From positions 1-64,000 of the forward strand of contig JARLHR010000170.1 in NCBI GenBank assembly GCA_031292145.1: a stretch of DNA of 64,000 nucleotides. The letters are read 5' to 3'. Source of the stretch: Clostridium sp. GTDB lineage: Bacteria; Bacillota; Clostridia; Clostridiales; Clostridiaceae. Shown one piece after another: positions 8,402 through 17,576 of this stretch (positions are counted from its first letter, which is position 1; every line of letters begins with the position of its first letter). Under the pieces are notes generated by a model. The model made no database searches, was not told the DNA's origin, and saw only the letters and a program-made list of their open reading frames with translations. The position numbers and the translations under genes were made by a program.

Positions 8402-10603
8402 TTACTTATCATCAAATTTCATTCCACCTAAAAGTGCTGCAAATGGATTTTCATTAAATTCCTCAGCTTCTTTTTTCATCTTATTCATATAATTATTAAC
8501 TTCTCTTTTATCTACCTTTCCGCCTTTTTCAAATCTCTTTGTAAACTGAGAAGCTTTTTCTCTAAAATTGCAATTAGTGCCCGGACAAACATAAATTGCT
8601 CCATCTCCATGGCCTCTAAGTTCTAGTTTCTTTTTACATTCAGGACATCGTGCATTTGTAACCCTAGATACACTTTCTCTATGCCCACATTCTCTATCCT
8701 GACATACATTCATCACACCATTTTTACCTTTAACTTCTAGCATATACTTACCGCACTCAGGACACTTTTTACCTGTCAAATTATCATGAGTATATTTATC
8801 TGTACTAAATTTAACATCTTGAACTAAAGCTGTTGCATAATTTCTCATTCTTCCAATAAAATCATGAATATTAGCTTTTCCTTTGCTGACATCATCTAAT
8901 TCCTTTTCCCATCTAGCAGTTAAAAGTGGTGATTTTAAATCTTTAGGTACAAGTTCCATTAGTTGTTTTCCTTTTGATGTTGGAACTATTTCTTTTCCCT
9001 TCTTTTCTATTACAAAGGAATTAAATAATTTTTCAATAATATCTGCTCTTGTAGCAACCGTTCCTAGCCCCCCTGTTTCTCCTAAAGTTTTAGCTGCTTC
9101 CTTATCTATGCTAGTATACTTTTGTGGATTTTCCATAGCAGATAAAAGGGTACCTTCATTAAATCTTGCTGGTGGTTTAGTTTGATGCTTTTTAGTTTCA
9201 ACATTGTTAATTTTAATTTTATCACCTTTAATTAGTTTAGGTAATACTTGTTCCTTCAATGTTTCCTCTTCATTATTTTCATCAAACTCGTCTAACTTAT
9301 CATAAACCATTTTCCATCCTTTAGCTGTTATAACCTTACCTTTAGCTCTAAAAATATCATTTCCTATTTTCACCTTAATCGATGTTTGAATATATTCAAA
9401 AGGAGGTAATAATACACTTAAGAATCTCTTTACTACTAAATCATATACATTTCTCTCTTCTGAACTTAAACTTCCAAGACTCACTCTTTGCTCTGTTGGA
9501 ATTATAGCATGATGGTCTGAAACCTTAGAATCATCAACAAAACTCTTATTTGCATTAATACTGCCTTTTAATATTTCAGTTGCACTCTTTGCATAATTAG
9601 CAACTGAAATTGCTTTCAACCTATCTTTTAAAGTTGGTACTATATCCCTTGTAATATATCTTGAATCAGTTCTTGGATAAGTTAAAATCTTATAATTTTC
9701 ATACAACCTCTGCATTATAGATAATGTTTGTTTTGCTGAATAACCAAAAATTCTATTACAATCCCTTTGTAGTTCTGTTAAATCATAAAGTGCAGGTGCA
9801 TATTGCTTCTTATTACTTTCTGTAATTTCAAATACTTCGCCATCTTTGCCTTTACCATCCATAATTATTTTTTTAGCTAAGTTTTCATCGAACAACCTAT
9901 TAGAATTATCTTTACTTATATACTCCATAGAAAAATCTTTATTGCTTGCTATAATTGTAAAATAGTCCTTTGGTTTAAAATTCTTGATTTCTTCTTCCCT
10001 TTGAGTTATCATCGCTAATGTTGGCGATTGTACTCTTCCTGCTGATAATTGCGCATTATACTTACATGTTAAAGCTCTTGTTACATTAAGCCCTACAATC
10101 CAATCTGCCTCTGCTCTTCCTTGTGCTGCCTTATATAAATTCTCATAGGCAGTGCCTGGTTTTAAGTTCTTAAATCCATCTAAAATTGCCTTATCTGTTT
10201 GTGATGATATCCAAAGTCTTTTGATTGGCTTTTTAAATCCAACCTTTTCAATTATCCATCTTGCAACTAGTTCTCCTTCACGTCCTGCATCTGTTGCAAT
10301 AACCAATTCCTTTATATCGTCTCTAAGCATTTGCTTTTTTACTTCATTAAACTGCTTACCCGTTTTACCAATAACTGTAAGCTTCATATGTTTTGGTAAC
10401 ATCGGAAGAGTTTCCATGCTCCATTTTTTATATTTATCTCCGTAACCTTCTGGATCTAGTAATGTTACCAAATGGCCTAATGCCCAAGTAACAACATAAT
10501 TTGCCCCTTCTATATATCCACCTTTATTTTGATTACATTTTAATACCTTAGCTAAATCCCTTCCAACACTTGGCTTTTCAGCTAATACTAGAGTTTTACT
10601 CAT
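8402..10603 (-). CDS. topB: DNA topoisomerase III
   Basis: 733-residue type IA topoisomerase that relaxes negative supercoils and decatenates DNA through a 5'-phosphotyrosyl intermediate. The TOPRIM domain occupies the first 150 residues with TDAGREGE at 104-111. The catalytic tyrosine is Y309 in YPRTDSRY. Two C-terminal zinc ribbons follow (CPECGKYMLE...CQDREC and CPECKKKLEL...CPGTNC), each with four cysteines. Length fits the clostridial/Bacillus TopB class. Nothing suggests plasmid or mobile-element origin. Confidence 0.95.
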   Translation of the reverse strand: MSKTLVLAEKPSVGRDLAKVLKCNQNKGGYIEGANYVVTWALGHLVTLLDPEGYGDKYKKWSMETLPMLPKHMKLTVIGKTGKQFNEVKKQMLRDDIKELVIATDAGREGELVARWIIEKVGFKKPIKRLWISSQTDKAILDGFKNLKPGTAYENLYKAAQGRAEADWIVGLNVTRALTCKYNAQLSAGRVQSPTLAMITQREEEIKNFKPKDYFTIIASNKDFSMEYISKDNSNRLFDENLAKKIIMDGKGKDGEVFEITESNKKQYAPALYDLTELQRDCNRIFGYSAKQTLSIMQRLYENYKILTYPRTDSRYITRDIVPTLKDRLKAISVANYAKSATEILKGSINANKSFVDDSKVSDHHAIIPTEQRVSLGSLSSEERNVYDLVVKRFLSVLLPPFEYIQTSIKVKIGNDIFRAKGKVITAKGWKMVYDKLDEFDENNEEETLKEQVLPKLIKGDKIKINNVETKKHQTKPPARFNEGTLLSAMENPQKYTSIDKEAAKTLGETGGLGTVATRADIIEKLFNSFVIEKKGKEIVPTSKGKQLMELVPKDLKSPLLTARWEKELDDVSKGKANIHDFIGRMRNYATALVQDVKFSTDKYTHDNLTGKKCPECGKYMLEVKGKNGVMNVCQDRECGHRESVSRVTNARCPECKKKLELRGHGDGAIYVCPGTNCNFREKASQFTKRFEKGGKVDKREVNNYMNKMKKEAEEFNENPFAALLGGMKFDDK

Positions 10604-10621
10604 TTTATTTATCTTCCTCTC

Positions 10622-10722
10622 TTAAGCATATTATAAAAAATAATAAATACACATGCTATTTCCTGTCATATATAGAAGTATACATTGCATCATAACTTAT
10701 TACTTTCTTTCAAATGCCTTAA
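10622..10722. repeat. Degenerate family T element
   Basis: The left arm TTAAGCATATTATAAAAAAT then AATAA pairs loosely with the right arm TTATTACTTTCTTTCAAATG then CCTTA, around an AT-rich core with GCATCATAAC. The ends match the family T consensus (TTA-G-GCAYAT, A-rich, AATAA). It lies upstream of topB, just before a family P element. Confidence 0.45.
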
Positions 10723-10789
10723 ATGCCTTATTCTAAAGTCAACTACAAACTTTGCATTATACTTTTCAATTATACCACAGATATATTTA

Positions 10790-11069
10790 CCACACTAGAA
10801 GGGGAGTTAGCTCAGTTGTTCAGTGTTGCATTTAGAATATACCTGTTGACATTTCTTCATTAGAAGTTGTTCCATTCCAGCTTGTCACAAAAGTGAAAAT
10901 CGAAATTTAACATTTCGTTCTTCGAACTTTCTCTTTGAGCACTTGCCTTGGGATCAAGCTGAAACGGGTACAACTTCTAATGATAAAAATTCACAGGTAT
11001 ATTCTATAGCAACCGAAATAACAGTGCTAACTCCCTTTCGGTTGGTTGTATCAAAATTTGGGTATCTAC
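10790..11069 (-). repeat. Family P palindromic element, copy 1
   Basis: Nested hairpin. Outer stem GGGAGTTAGC (10802-10811) with GCTAACTCCC (11026-11035); middle stem TAGAATATACCTGT (10833-10846) with ACAGGTATATTCTA (10993-11006); inner stem around AGAAGTTGTTCC...GGGTACAACTTCT. Signature ACCGAAA and the end GATACCC lie at the right, so the element points left, and its end is 5 bp from the stop of the gene at 11074. Here the innermost loop is enlarged, holding an extra small palindrome (CGAAATTTAACATTTCG). Confidence 0.7.
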
Positions 11070-11073
11070 AACC

Positions 11074-11517
11074 TTATTTTCTTGAATATCTCAACTTATT
11101 AATTCCTAATAAATACTTCTTCACGTCATTTTTGTATTCTTGATTAAAGACTATTTTCCTTGCCCCTAAATTTGTTTTATAAGAAACTATGTATTTCTCT
11201 CCTTGATCTGATAATGAATAACTTTCTACCTTATCCCAAGGAGTTACATATGAATTAAATAAGAATCCTTTTTCTGTTATTCCACTCTTATTCCCAACAA
11301 ATACCAGAGGTAATATTGCTATGCACACAATTATATCTTCAATTCTAAAATTATTACCTTCTAGTGTTATTCCAATAAATGCTATTATCATTATTGGTAT
11401 TACTGCTTTAAATTTTTTTCTACCACTAAATATTAGTTTGTTTTTTATATCTTTTACAATAAGTACTATGTCTATTATTGATACAAATATTAATATAAAT
11501 ATTGATGACATTTCCAC
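11074..11517 (-). CDS. Small membrane protein, DUF5673-like
   Basis: 147 residues with three predicted membrane segments (about 5-22, 38-53, 60-76) and a soluble C-terminal part containing GITEKGFLF and TPWDKVESY. These recall the DUF5673 family of Firmicute membrane proteins with a PH-like cytoplasmic domain. Function unknown. It stands alone, and its stop is 5 bp from the end of a family P repeat. Confidence 0.55.
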   Translation of the reverse strand: MEMSSIFILIFVSIIDIVLIVKDIKNKLIFSGRKKFKAVIPIMIIAFIGITLEGNNFRIEDIIVCIAILPLVFVGNKSGITEKGFLFNSYVTPWDKVESYSLSDQGEKYIVSYKTNLGARKIVFNQEYKNDVKKYLLGINKLRYSRK

Positions 11518-11868
11518 TCTTAACTCTCCTAACTATTCAATATTATTATGTAATGATAAATTATAATAACTTACAAATCAACTTATTATATCATATTTTT
11601 TATAAGTTTTCTTTATATAATTTTTTATTCCTAATAAATTATAATAACTAATGTAGGATCTAAATTTATGTGTTAGCACTTGTAGTCTGTTGCCCGATTG
11701 CTAGCGAATATTTACGTATAAAAGAGTGCGATAGGACAATCATTTAAAATCTTCGTGTCTTATATATATTTATAAAATTGCGAATGTAATTCTATTTATA
11801 AGATATTTAGTGTATATATAAATAGAAATTAGGGCTTTCAAAAATGTATTTAGAGAAGGAGGTATTTT
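11518..11868. other. Intergenic region, no recognisable gene
   Basis: 351 AT-rich bases between divergent genes. A 15-base near-repeat (AAATTATAATAACT) occurs at about 11560 and 11637. It presumably holds promoters for both genes but none stands out. No conserved small gene or RNA was seen. Confidence 0.5.
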
Positions 11869-12351
11869 ATGAGGATTAAAAATTGGATAGTTACTATAGA
11901 AAACGTTGACTATAGAATTGAATTCATCTCAAAATTTTATAAGAAGGAATTATTAGTTAATAAAGTCCCTGTGAAACTTGAATTTTCTAAAACTTTTGGC
12001 ATAACTAGAGAAACAATTTTTAAATTAGGAACTACAACAGCTATCTTAGTTAATATCGATAGAAATTCTGATATTGTCATTGATGGTACTTATTTAGATT
12101 CTGGAGAAAAACATATAACTGTAAAAAATATACCTCTTTGGACTTATTTATTTTTAGGATTAATTTTACTTATTTATTTATTTTCTTATACCAGCATTTG
12201 TTCAGCTCTTTTTTCCTTATTGGGATGTTATTTTCTTATTCGAATAAGTATTGAACCCTCTTTTAATTTAAAACAACGTATACTTTTTTGCTTGATAATT
12301 ACTCTCTTATTGCATTTATTCTTTTGGTATGTTTTATTTTTATTAATTTAG
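11869..12351 (+). CDS. Unknown protein, beta-rich N-terminus and membrane C-terminus
   Basis: 160 residues, not recognised. The first 95 look like a cytoplasmic beta sandwich (NWIVTIENVDYRIEFISKF, then GEKHITVKNIPLW), somewhat like FAIM-type domains that follow a signal residue with short strands. Three hydrophobic segments follow (about 84-103, 106-120, 138-158). GGAGG lies eight bases before the ATG, so it is clearly translated. A 51-codon gene follows 40 bp later in the same direction. Confidence 0.6.
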   Translation: MRIKNWIVTIENVDYRIEFISKFYKKELLVNKVPVKLEFSKTFGITRETIFKLGTTTAILVNIDRNSDIVIDGTYLDSGEKHITVKNIPLWTYLFLGLILLIYLFSYTSICSALFSLLGCYFLIRISIEPSFNLKQRILFCLIITLLLHLFFWYVLFLLI

Positions 12352-12391
12352 ACATAATATATATGTACAATATACAAAGGAGATGATTTTT

Positions 12392-12547
12392 ATGGAAAAT
12401 AACAATAAAAGAGATTTTGCTAAAAGCAACGGTTTAAGAAATGGAAATAAAACACAAGGTCAATATGGAAAAAGTAGTTTTAATACAACTATAGAACAGC
12501 CTGGAATTAACGAAAGCGGTGCAGAAGCAAAAAAGAGAGGCTTCTAA
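12392..12547 (+). CDS. Small Asn/Gln/Lys-rich protein, possibly spore-associated
   Basis: 51 codons, starting MENNNKRDFAKSNGLRNG and ending EAKKRGF, with AAAGGAGATG before the ATG and a strong terminator 50 bp after the stop. The residue mix (Asn, Lys, Gly, Gln; no Cys or Trp) and GKSSFNTT/GQYG segments recall small acid-soluble spore proteins of the gamma type, but I cannot identify a defined family. Good translation signals make it likely to be real. Confidence 0.5.
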   Translation: MENNNKRDFAKSNGLRNGNKTQGQYGKSSFNTTIEQPGINESGAEAKKRGF

Positions 12548-12596
12548 TTTTCTTTAATGTACTTTAACTTTCTTTTTAAAATTTAAAATATAATAA

Positions 12597-12655
12597 AAAA
12601 GAGTTTTTTATAGATACATAAATATTTAACATCTATAAAAAACTCTTGTTCTTTT
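12597..12655 (+). terminator. Rho-independent terminator
   Basis: AAGAGTTTTTTATAGAT (from 12599) pairs perfectly with ATCTATAAAAAACTCTT (to 12647), followed by TTGTTCTTTT. It ends the rightward pair at 11869-12547 and, being A-rich on the left, could also serve leftward transcripts. Confidence 0.8.
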
Positions 12656-12710
12656 AGTCATATGAAAGAATTTAATATGCTTTAATAAGTATCTCTAAAA
12701 ATACATATTG

Positions 12711-12965
12711 TTAAAAATGAATATTATATTCCTCCAATAGAGATAATATTTGTTTAACTGCATGTTTAGCATCCCTAGGAAGTTTATCCATTGCATTTTG
12801 CCTTTGAGATTCAGTATTTAGTTGAGCTATTTGTACTACCTTTTGTTGTAGACCCGGTATTTTATTTAATTCTGATATTGCTTGATTAAATCTATTAGCA
12901 AAACTTGGGTCCTGCTGCATCTTTTGTTGAACCGTAATAATTAGTTGATAAGGATTCATTTGCAT
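12711..12965 (-). CDS. Conserved hypothetical, helical 84-residue protein
   Basis: Small, almost wholly helical protein rich in Gln and Leu (QLIITVQQKMQQDPSFANRF, then LSLLEEYNIHF at the end). No catalytic motif and no membrane segment. The start is taken at 12965; MNPY two codons later is an equally good alternative, and GGAGG occurs in the upstream bases. Function unknown. Confidence 0.5.
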   Translation of the reverse strand: MQMNPYQLIITVQQKMQQDPSFANRFNQAISELNKIPGLQQKVVQIAQLNTESQRQNAMDKLPRDAKHAVKQILSLLEEYNIHF

Positions 12966-13130
12966 AAGCCTCCAAAAACCATTTTACTTTATATATATGG
13001 TATTCTAAAACGCTTTAAATGTTGCCTAAAAATCTACTATAACTTAAAATATTTAATTATTCTAATTTAAAATTATAGTTAAATACCTATTACATATACC
13101 TCTTGCCCGCCTTATTTATTGCAGGAAATA

Positions 13131-13162
13131 AAGAGGCTTCATTATTAAAATGAAACCCCTTA
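13131..13162 (-). terminator. Terminator of glyA
   Basis: Read leftward, GGGGTTTCAT pairs with ATGAAGCCTC (two G-U pairs) around a 7-base loop, followed by TTTATTT. It begins 10 bp after the glyA stop. Confidence 0.7.
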
Positions 13163-13171
13163 TATAATATA

Positions 13172-14407
13172 TTACTTATATATTGGATATTTATCACATA
13201 GAGCTTCTACTCTAGTCTTTAATGCTGATAAATCTCCATCTCTGTTATCAATTGCTTCTGCTATAACTGATGCAATCTCTTCCATATCTTCCTTTACAAA
13301 ACCTCTTGTTGTAATTGCCGCAGTACCAATTCTGATTCCAGAAGTTACGAATGGACTTCTTGTTTCATTTGGAACTGTATTTTTATTAACAGTTATTCCA
13401 ACTGAATCTAATAGTATTTCTGCTTCTTTTCCTGTTATATCTTTGTTGTTTAAATCAACTAAGAAAACATGATTATCAGTTCCACCTGATACTATCTTGA
13501 ACCCTTTTTCAATTAATTGGTTAGCAAGTTCTTTACAGTTTTCAACTACATTTTTACCATAAGTTTTAAAACTTGGATCTAAGGCTTCTTTAAAACATAC
13601 AGCCTTTGCAGCTATAATATGTTCTAATGGACCACCTTGTATTCCTGGAAATATATTTTTATTTAAAACTTGAGCATATTTTTCTTTGCAAAGGATTAAT
13701 CCTCCTCTAGGACCTCTCAAAGTCTTATGTGTTGTAGTAGTAACAAAATCACAGTATGGTACTGGTGATGGGTGTGCTCCTGCTGCAACAAGCCCTGCAA
13801 TATGAGCCATATCAACCATAAGCAAAGCACCAACTTCATCAGCTATTTCTCTAAACTTAGCAAAGTCTATAATTCTTCCATAAGCACTTGCACCCGCAAC
13901 TATAAGCTTTGGCTTAGCTTCTTTTGCAATTTTTCTTACATTTTCATAGTCAATCATTTCAGTTTCTTTATCAACTCCATAAGATACAAAGTTAAATAAT
14001 TTTCCTGAAAAATTAACTGGTGAACCATGAGTTAAATGTCCTCCATGACTTAAATCCATTCCTAAAACAGTATCACCTGGTTCCAATACTGCAAAATAAA
14101 CTGCCATATTTGCTTGTGATCCTGAATGTGGTTGAACATTAGCATGTTCTGCACCAAATAATTCTTTTGCTCTATCAATAGCAATTTGTTCAATTTCGTC
14201 AACTACGTGACATCCACCATAATATCTCTTACCTGGATATCCTTCAGCATATTTATTAGTTAAGTAAGATCCCATAGCTTCCATAACAGCTGGACTTACA
14301 ATATTTTCTGAAGCTATTAATTCAATTCCTTTTTGTTGCCTTTCTAATTCTTTTTCCATTAAGTCGTAAATTTCTTTGTCTTCTCTTTGTATATTTTCGA
14401 AATTCAT
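13172..14407 (-). CDS. glyA: Serine hydroxymethyltransferase
   Basis: PLP enzyme interconverting serine and glycine while forming 5,10-methylene-tetrahydrofolate, the main source of one-carbon units. 411 residues, the usual length. PLP lysine K228 lies in [14 protein letters not shown]; the folate/serine site region [13 protein letters not shown] (53-65) and [11 protein letters not shown] (94-104) are intact. It is monocistronic, with its own terminator. No riboswitch-like structure was found in the 190 bp upstream. Confidence 0.97.
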   Translation of the reverse strand: MNFENIQREDKEIYDLMEKELERQQKGIELIASENIVSPAVMEAMGSYLTNKYAEGYPGKRYYGGCHVVDEIEQIAIDRAKELFGAEHANVQPHSGSQANMAVYFAVLEPGDTVLGMDLSHGGHLTHGSPVNFSGKLFNFVSYGVDKETEMIDYENVRKIAKEAKPKLIVAGASAYGRIIDFAKFREIADEVGALLMVDMAHIAGLVAAGAHPSPVPYCDFVTTTTHKTLRGPRGGLILCKEKYAQVLNKNIFPGIQGGPLEHIIAAKAVCFKEALDPSFKTYGKNVVENCKELANQLIEKGFKIVSGGTDNHVFLVDLNNKDITGKEAEILLDSVGITVNKNTVPNETRSPFVTSGIRIGTAAITTRGFVKEDMEEIASVIAEAIDNRDGDLSALKTRVEALCDKYPIYK

Positions 14408-14566
14408 TTAATAATCACCCCAATATTTTTTTATATTCAAATTATATGGTTTCTTACCATATTAATCAACTATTTTTTAATATTTTATATTATTTATCTC
14501 CAAATTTCCAAATTTTAATTCGAAATTTCACAAAAAGTTTTTCTATATGTATTAAATATTATATGC

Positions 14567-14572
14567 TATAAT
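14567..14572 (+). promoter_or_regulatory. Extended -10 element for the ThrE pair
   Basis: TATAAT preceded by TGC (TGCTATAAT), 37 bp before the ATG at 14610. No convincing -35 box at 16-18 bp spacing, consistent with an extended -10 promoter. Confidence 0.4.
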
Positions 14573-14609
14573 GCAGTTGATATAAAAAATATATTTGGAG
14601 AATAAAATT

Positions 14610-15389
14610 ATGGACTTAAATAAATTGCTTAAAGTAACTACGCTTGCTGGTAAGATTATGCTGGAAAGTGGCGCTGAAACTTATAGGGTTGAGGAAACCA
14701 TGACTAGAATATGTACTGCTTTTGGTGCTAGTACTGCTGATAGTTTTGTAATACCAACTGGAATAATAGTTACGGTTACTTATGAAGATGAAGTAGCTAC
14801 CCTCGTTAAAAGGATAACATCTAGAGGTGTAGATTTAAATAAGATAGATAAGATTAATGATCTTTCCAGAAAAATTCAAACAGAGAAAATGGATATCTGC
14901 AAATTTAACGACGAACTTATATCTATATCTAATAGTGATAGATATTCCTTTTTAATAACTTTATTATTTTCTTCTATAACTGCTGGATGTTTTTCAATAG
15001 TGTTTGGAGGAAATATAAAAGATTTTATTGCTGCTAGTATTATAGGTGCTGTTATAAAAATAGTCTCTATTATTTTTCAAAGATTAAATATAAATGAATT
15101 CTTTATAAATTCTGTTTGTGGAGGACTATGTTCAATTTTAGCTGCAATATTTTTCAAAATAAATTTATGTTCTAATCTTGATAAAACTATAATAGGTTCT
15201 ATTATGTTGCTTGTACCTGGACTTACAATTACAAATGCTATTAGAGATACTATAGCCGGCGATTTTTTATCAGGAATAACAAAAGCTTCAGAAGCTTTTT
15301 TAATTGCTGTATCAATTGCAGTTGGAACTGGCGCTATGTTGAGCTTATTTATGAATAAGTTAGGCCTTTTCCCTATAGTTTTACATTAA
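14610..15389 (+). CDS. Threonine/serine exporter subunit, ThrE N-terminal part
   Basis: 259-residue membrane protein of the split ThrE (DUF1212) family that exports threonine and serine. The soluble N-terminus (about 1-115) has the conserved AGKIMLESGAETYRVEETM, and five hydrophobic segments follow, including MLLVPGLTITNAIRDTIAGD. ATG at 14610 has GGAG eight bases upstream; a TTG at 14595 overlaps that site and is rejected. The second half of the exporter is encoded 35 bp downstream, so the two form an operon. Confidence 0.85.
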   Translation: MDLNKLLKVTTLAGKIMLESGAETYRVEETMTRICTAFGASTADSFVIPTGIIVTVTYEDEVATLVKRITSRGVDLNKIDKINDLSRKIQTEKMDICKFNDELISISNSDRYSFLITLLFSSITAGCFSIVFGGNIKDFIAASIIGAVIKIVSIIFQRLNINEFFINSVCGGLCSILAAIFFKINLCSNLDKTIIGSIMLLVPGLTITNAIRDTIAGDFLSGITKASEAFLIAVSIAVGTGAMLSLFMNKLGLFPIVLH

Positions 15390-15424
15390 CAATTACCATC
15401 ACATATATAATTTAGGAGGAGTTT

Positions 15425-15889
15425 ATGATTGAGCAAGTTTTAGTTGCCTTTGTAGCATCTTTGGGATTCGGTATAATTTTTAATATAAGAGGAAAAAATT
15501 TAATTTTTGCAGCTTTTGGCGGAGGTTTGAGTTGGTTTTTCTATTTATTTTTAACTAAAAATGATATTAGTAATATTTCATCTTTATTTATCTCTTCTAT
15601 TTTATTTAGTATATACTCAGAGATTTGTGCAAGATATTTAAAGACTCCTGTAACTACATTGATTATTTGTGCTCTTATCCCACTTGTTCCTGGTGCCGGT
15701 ATGTATTATACCATGTATGAAACCATACTAGGAAATGTAAGCAAGGCTGTGTCACTTGGAATAGATACCATTTCTAGTGCTGGAACTCTAGCTTTGGGTG
15801 TAATATTTGTATCAACAATTACAAAGCAAGTTACAAATTTAAAACGAGTTAAGGAAAAGCTGTTCCAAATTCAATTCAAAAAAAGTTAG
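15425..15889 (+). CDS. Threonine/serine exporter subunit, ThrE C-terminal part (DUF3815)
   Basis: 154-residue integral membrane protein with four to five helices and the LIPLVPGAGMYYTMYETI motif, which mirrors the VPG motif of its partner. In ThrE proteins the two parts are fused; here they are separate, as in most Clostridia. TAGGAGGAG precedes the ATG. Its TAG stop lies inside the stem of the terminator that follows. Confidence 0.83.
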   Translation: MIEQVLVAFVASLGFGIIFNIRGKNLIFAAFGGGLSWFFYLFLTKNDISNISSLFISSILFSIYSEICARYLKTPVTTLIICALIPLVPGAGMYYTMYETILGNVSKAVSLGIDTISSAGTLALGVIFVSTITKQVTNLKRVKEKLFQIQFKKS

Positions 15890-15927
15890 TTTTCAATATT
15901 ATTTTTCATATTGAAAACTAACTTTTT
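15877..15927. terminator. Bidirectional terminator
   Basis: AAAAAAAGTTAGTTTTCAAT then AT pairs with ATATTGAAAACTAACTTTTT around an 8-base loop; runs of A and T on both sides. It lies between the rightward ThrE pair and the leftward gene at 15932. Confidence 0.88.
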
Positions 15928-15931
15928 TACT

Positions 15932-16591
15932 TTAAATTCCCAATCTTCTTTCAAGCTCTAAAATTCCATCTTCTACTTCTTCTATAGGTAAATTACCTAG
16001 CTTTAATTTATCATGTTCCATTTCTTTAAGCCTGTTATAAAATCTAATTCCATCTAAAATTATACTTCCATCATTATTCGTTTTTCTTAGCATATAAAAC
16101 AAAGTATCCTCCGCTTTATCTAGTTTATTAGCTGCTTCATAAACATTTAAAATTTTCTTATCCATTTCTAATGGAAGTTCATATTTACTTAGCTCATCTG
16201 ATACTTCTATTGCATCGTCTAAGTACTTGAAACTCACTTCTTCATCTTCTAAATAAGCCTTGCAATAGCTCTCTAATGATTTCTCATAATATTTAATCTT
16301 GCTATTTTCATTATTTTCTTTATTAGCGATTTTGCCTTGAAGCTTCATAAGAGAACCAAAAGCTATAAATTTCTCAGCATTATATTGCATTTCCTTACAT
16401 ATAAGTTCTTCTATACTACTAAAAGAAAAAACATCTACAGTTCCTATATCAATCCCTACTACTGCTTTAAGGGCTTTATTTACCCTTTCTTTTGCTTCTT
16501 CTATATTTCCATTGATTAGATTTTTATCAACTTCTTCTGTTACTAAAGTTAATGTATTTTCTACTTCTTTCATGTAATCATTTTTTATCAT
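15932..16591 (-). CDS. Helical repeat protein, possibly DUF6483
   Basis: 219 residues, all alpha, with no membrane segment. The N-terminus MIKNDYMKEVENTLTLV resembles the start of the DUF6483 family, and the later part looks like TPR-type helix pairs (YYEKSLESYCKAYLEDEE; KADEDTLFYMLRK-like). Probably a cytoplasmic adaptor; function unknown. A possible alternative start is MKEVEN six codons in. Confidence 0.5.
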   Translation of the reverse strand: MIKNDYMKEVENTLTLVTEEVDKNLINGNIEEAKERVNKALKAVVGIDIGTVDVFSFSSIEELICKEMQYNAEKFIAFGSLMKLQGKIANKENNENSKIKYYEKSLESYCKAYLEDEEVSFKYLDDAIEVSDELSKYELPLEMDKKILNVYEAANKLDKAEDTLFYMLRKTNNDGSIILDGIRFYNRLKEMEHDKLKLGNLPIEEVEDGILELERRLGI

Positions 16592-16768
16592 TTATGTATC
16601 ACCTCATTATTTCATTTTCATTTTTACCATAAATACATAGCACTATAATATTTATTATAACATCACATTTTTATATTTCCTTCATACAATATACTATAAA
16701 ATAATCTCATATAACTAAATTATGCAGAGAAAATTTTGATAAACTTATGATAGTATGGAGGTACCCTT

Positions 16769-17296
16769 ATGAAAAGTTTATATGATAGTAAATATTATTG
16801 TTATCCTTCTAATAATTCTCCTGAGCCTGGTGGCGCTTTATTGAATGCAGGTACTAATGGTACGCAAGTTCAATTTCCGATTGTTCCACCTGCACCCGGA
16901 TCTATTCCTTGTTCTTCACCTTGTCCTGTTCTCGTTCGTGTACCAATAGATATTACTAATTTGAGTAACCCTAAAGTTCTTTTAACTTTTACTTGCATAA
17001 TTTCTATTCCTGCTGGTGTTACAGCCATAACTTTAAATTTTTTAATAATAAAAACTGTTCATCATCACGGATTTCCTCAAGTAATAAGTGGACCATATAC
17101 TTTTTCTGAACCTATAACTGCTGCTACCTCTCAATCATTTACTTTCCAATACTGTGATTTCACCCCAACCAGTGGACATTCTATTTATGCAGTTCAATTG
17201 GATCCAATAAACAGTACAGTTTCTCCAACTAATACAAATTTTCAAATAGGAATAAATAATGTAGTTTTATCAGCTTTAGCTGTTGAATCTTTATAA
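16769..17296 (+). CDS. DUF4489 domain protein
   Basis: 175-residue beta-rich protein with a short Pro/Ser/Cys segment (IPCSSPCPVLVRVPIDI) and clear DUF4489 features (LSNPKVLLTFTCIISIP; QFTFQYCDFTP-like motif). These proteins are common in Clostridium, often several per genome, and are suspected spore-surface or extracellular structural proteins, but no role is proven. There is no signal peptide. GGAGG precedes the ATG and a strong terminator follows at once, so it is a single-gene unit. Confidence 0.65.
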   Translation: MKSLYDSKYYCYPSNNSPEPGGALLNAGTNGTQVQFPIVPPAPGSIPCSSPCPVLVRVPIDITNLSNPKVLLTFTCIISIPAGVTAITLNFLIIKTVHHHGFPQVISGPYTFSEPITAATSQSFTFQYCDFTPTSGHSIYAVQLDPINSTVSPTNTNFQIGINNVVLSALAVESL

Positions 17297-17316
17297 TTTT
17301 TTTTAAATTATATTAT

Positions 17317-17347
17317 AAGAAGCTCTTTTTAAGAGCTTCTTTTGTTT
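17317..17347 (+). terminator. Terminator of the DUF4489 gene
   Basis: AAGAAGCTCTT and AAGAGCTTCTT form an 11 bp perfect stem with a 3-base loop, followed by TTGTTTTT. A family T element starts directly after. Confidence 0.88.
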
Positions 17348-17555
17348 TTAGGCACACGAAAATAAATAACAAGTCCAAAGTTGCCAATATAAGTTCCGGT
17401 ATACAGCATAGCTGCTCTTTTCTAAGGGGTGGATATTTTTCATCAGACAAGGAGATAAATTGGCCTCATAGCGGGCCTATTAGGGCAATTTGACGACGCA
17501 GTATGATGGGGAATAGGCTGGCAAATGGACTTGTTATTTTTTTGAGTGTGCCTTA
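17348..17555. repeat. Family T element with large structured core (copy 2)
   Basis: Ends TTAGGCACACGAAAATAAAT then AACAAGTCC, paired with the inverted GGACTTGTTATTTTTTTGAG then TGTGCCTTA. The core (17404-17506) shares CAGCATAGCTGCT, TCAGACAAGGA, CCTCATAGYGGGCCTATTAG and GACGCAGTATGA with the copy at 4251. Stem positions between these blocks change in a compensated way. It lies between the convergent DUF4489 and gshAB genes, starting at the terminator of the first and ending 21 bp before the stop of the second. Confidence 0.72.
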
Positions 17556-17576
17556 TTAATCATTCACATTCATCAT

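Noticed and set aside
14408-14594. Glycine or folate riboswitch before glyA
   Set aside because: The 190 bp upstream is AT-rich without the conserved bases or helices of either class.
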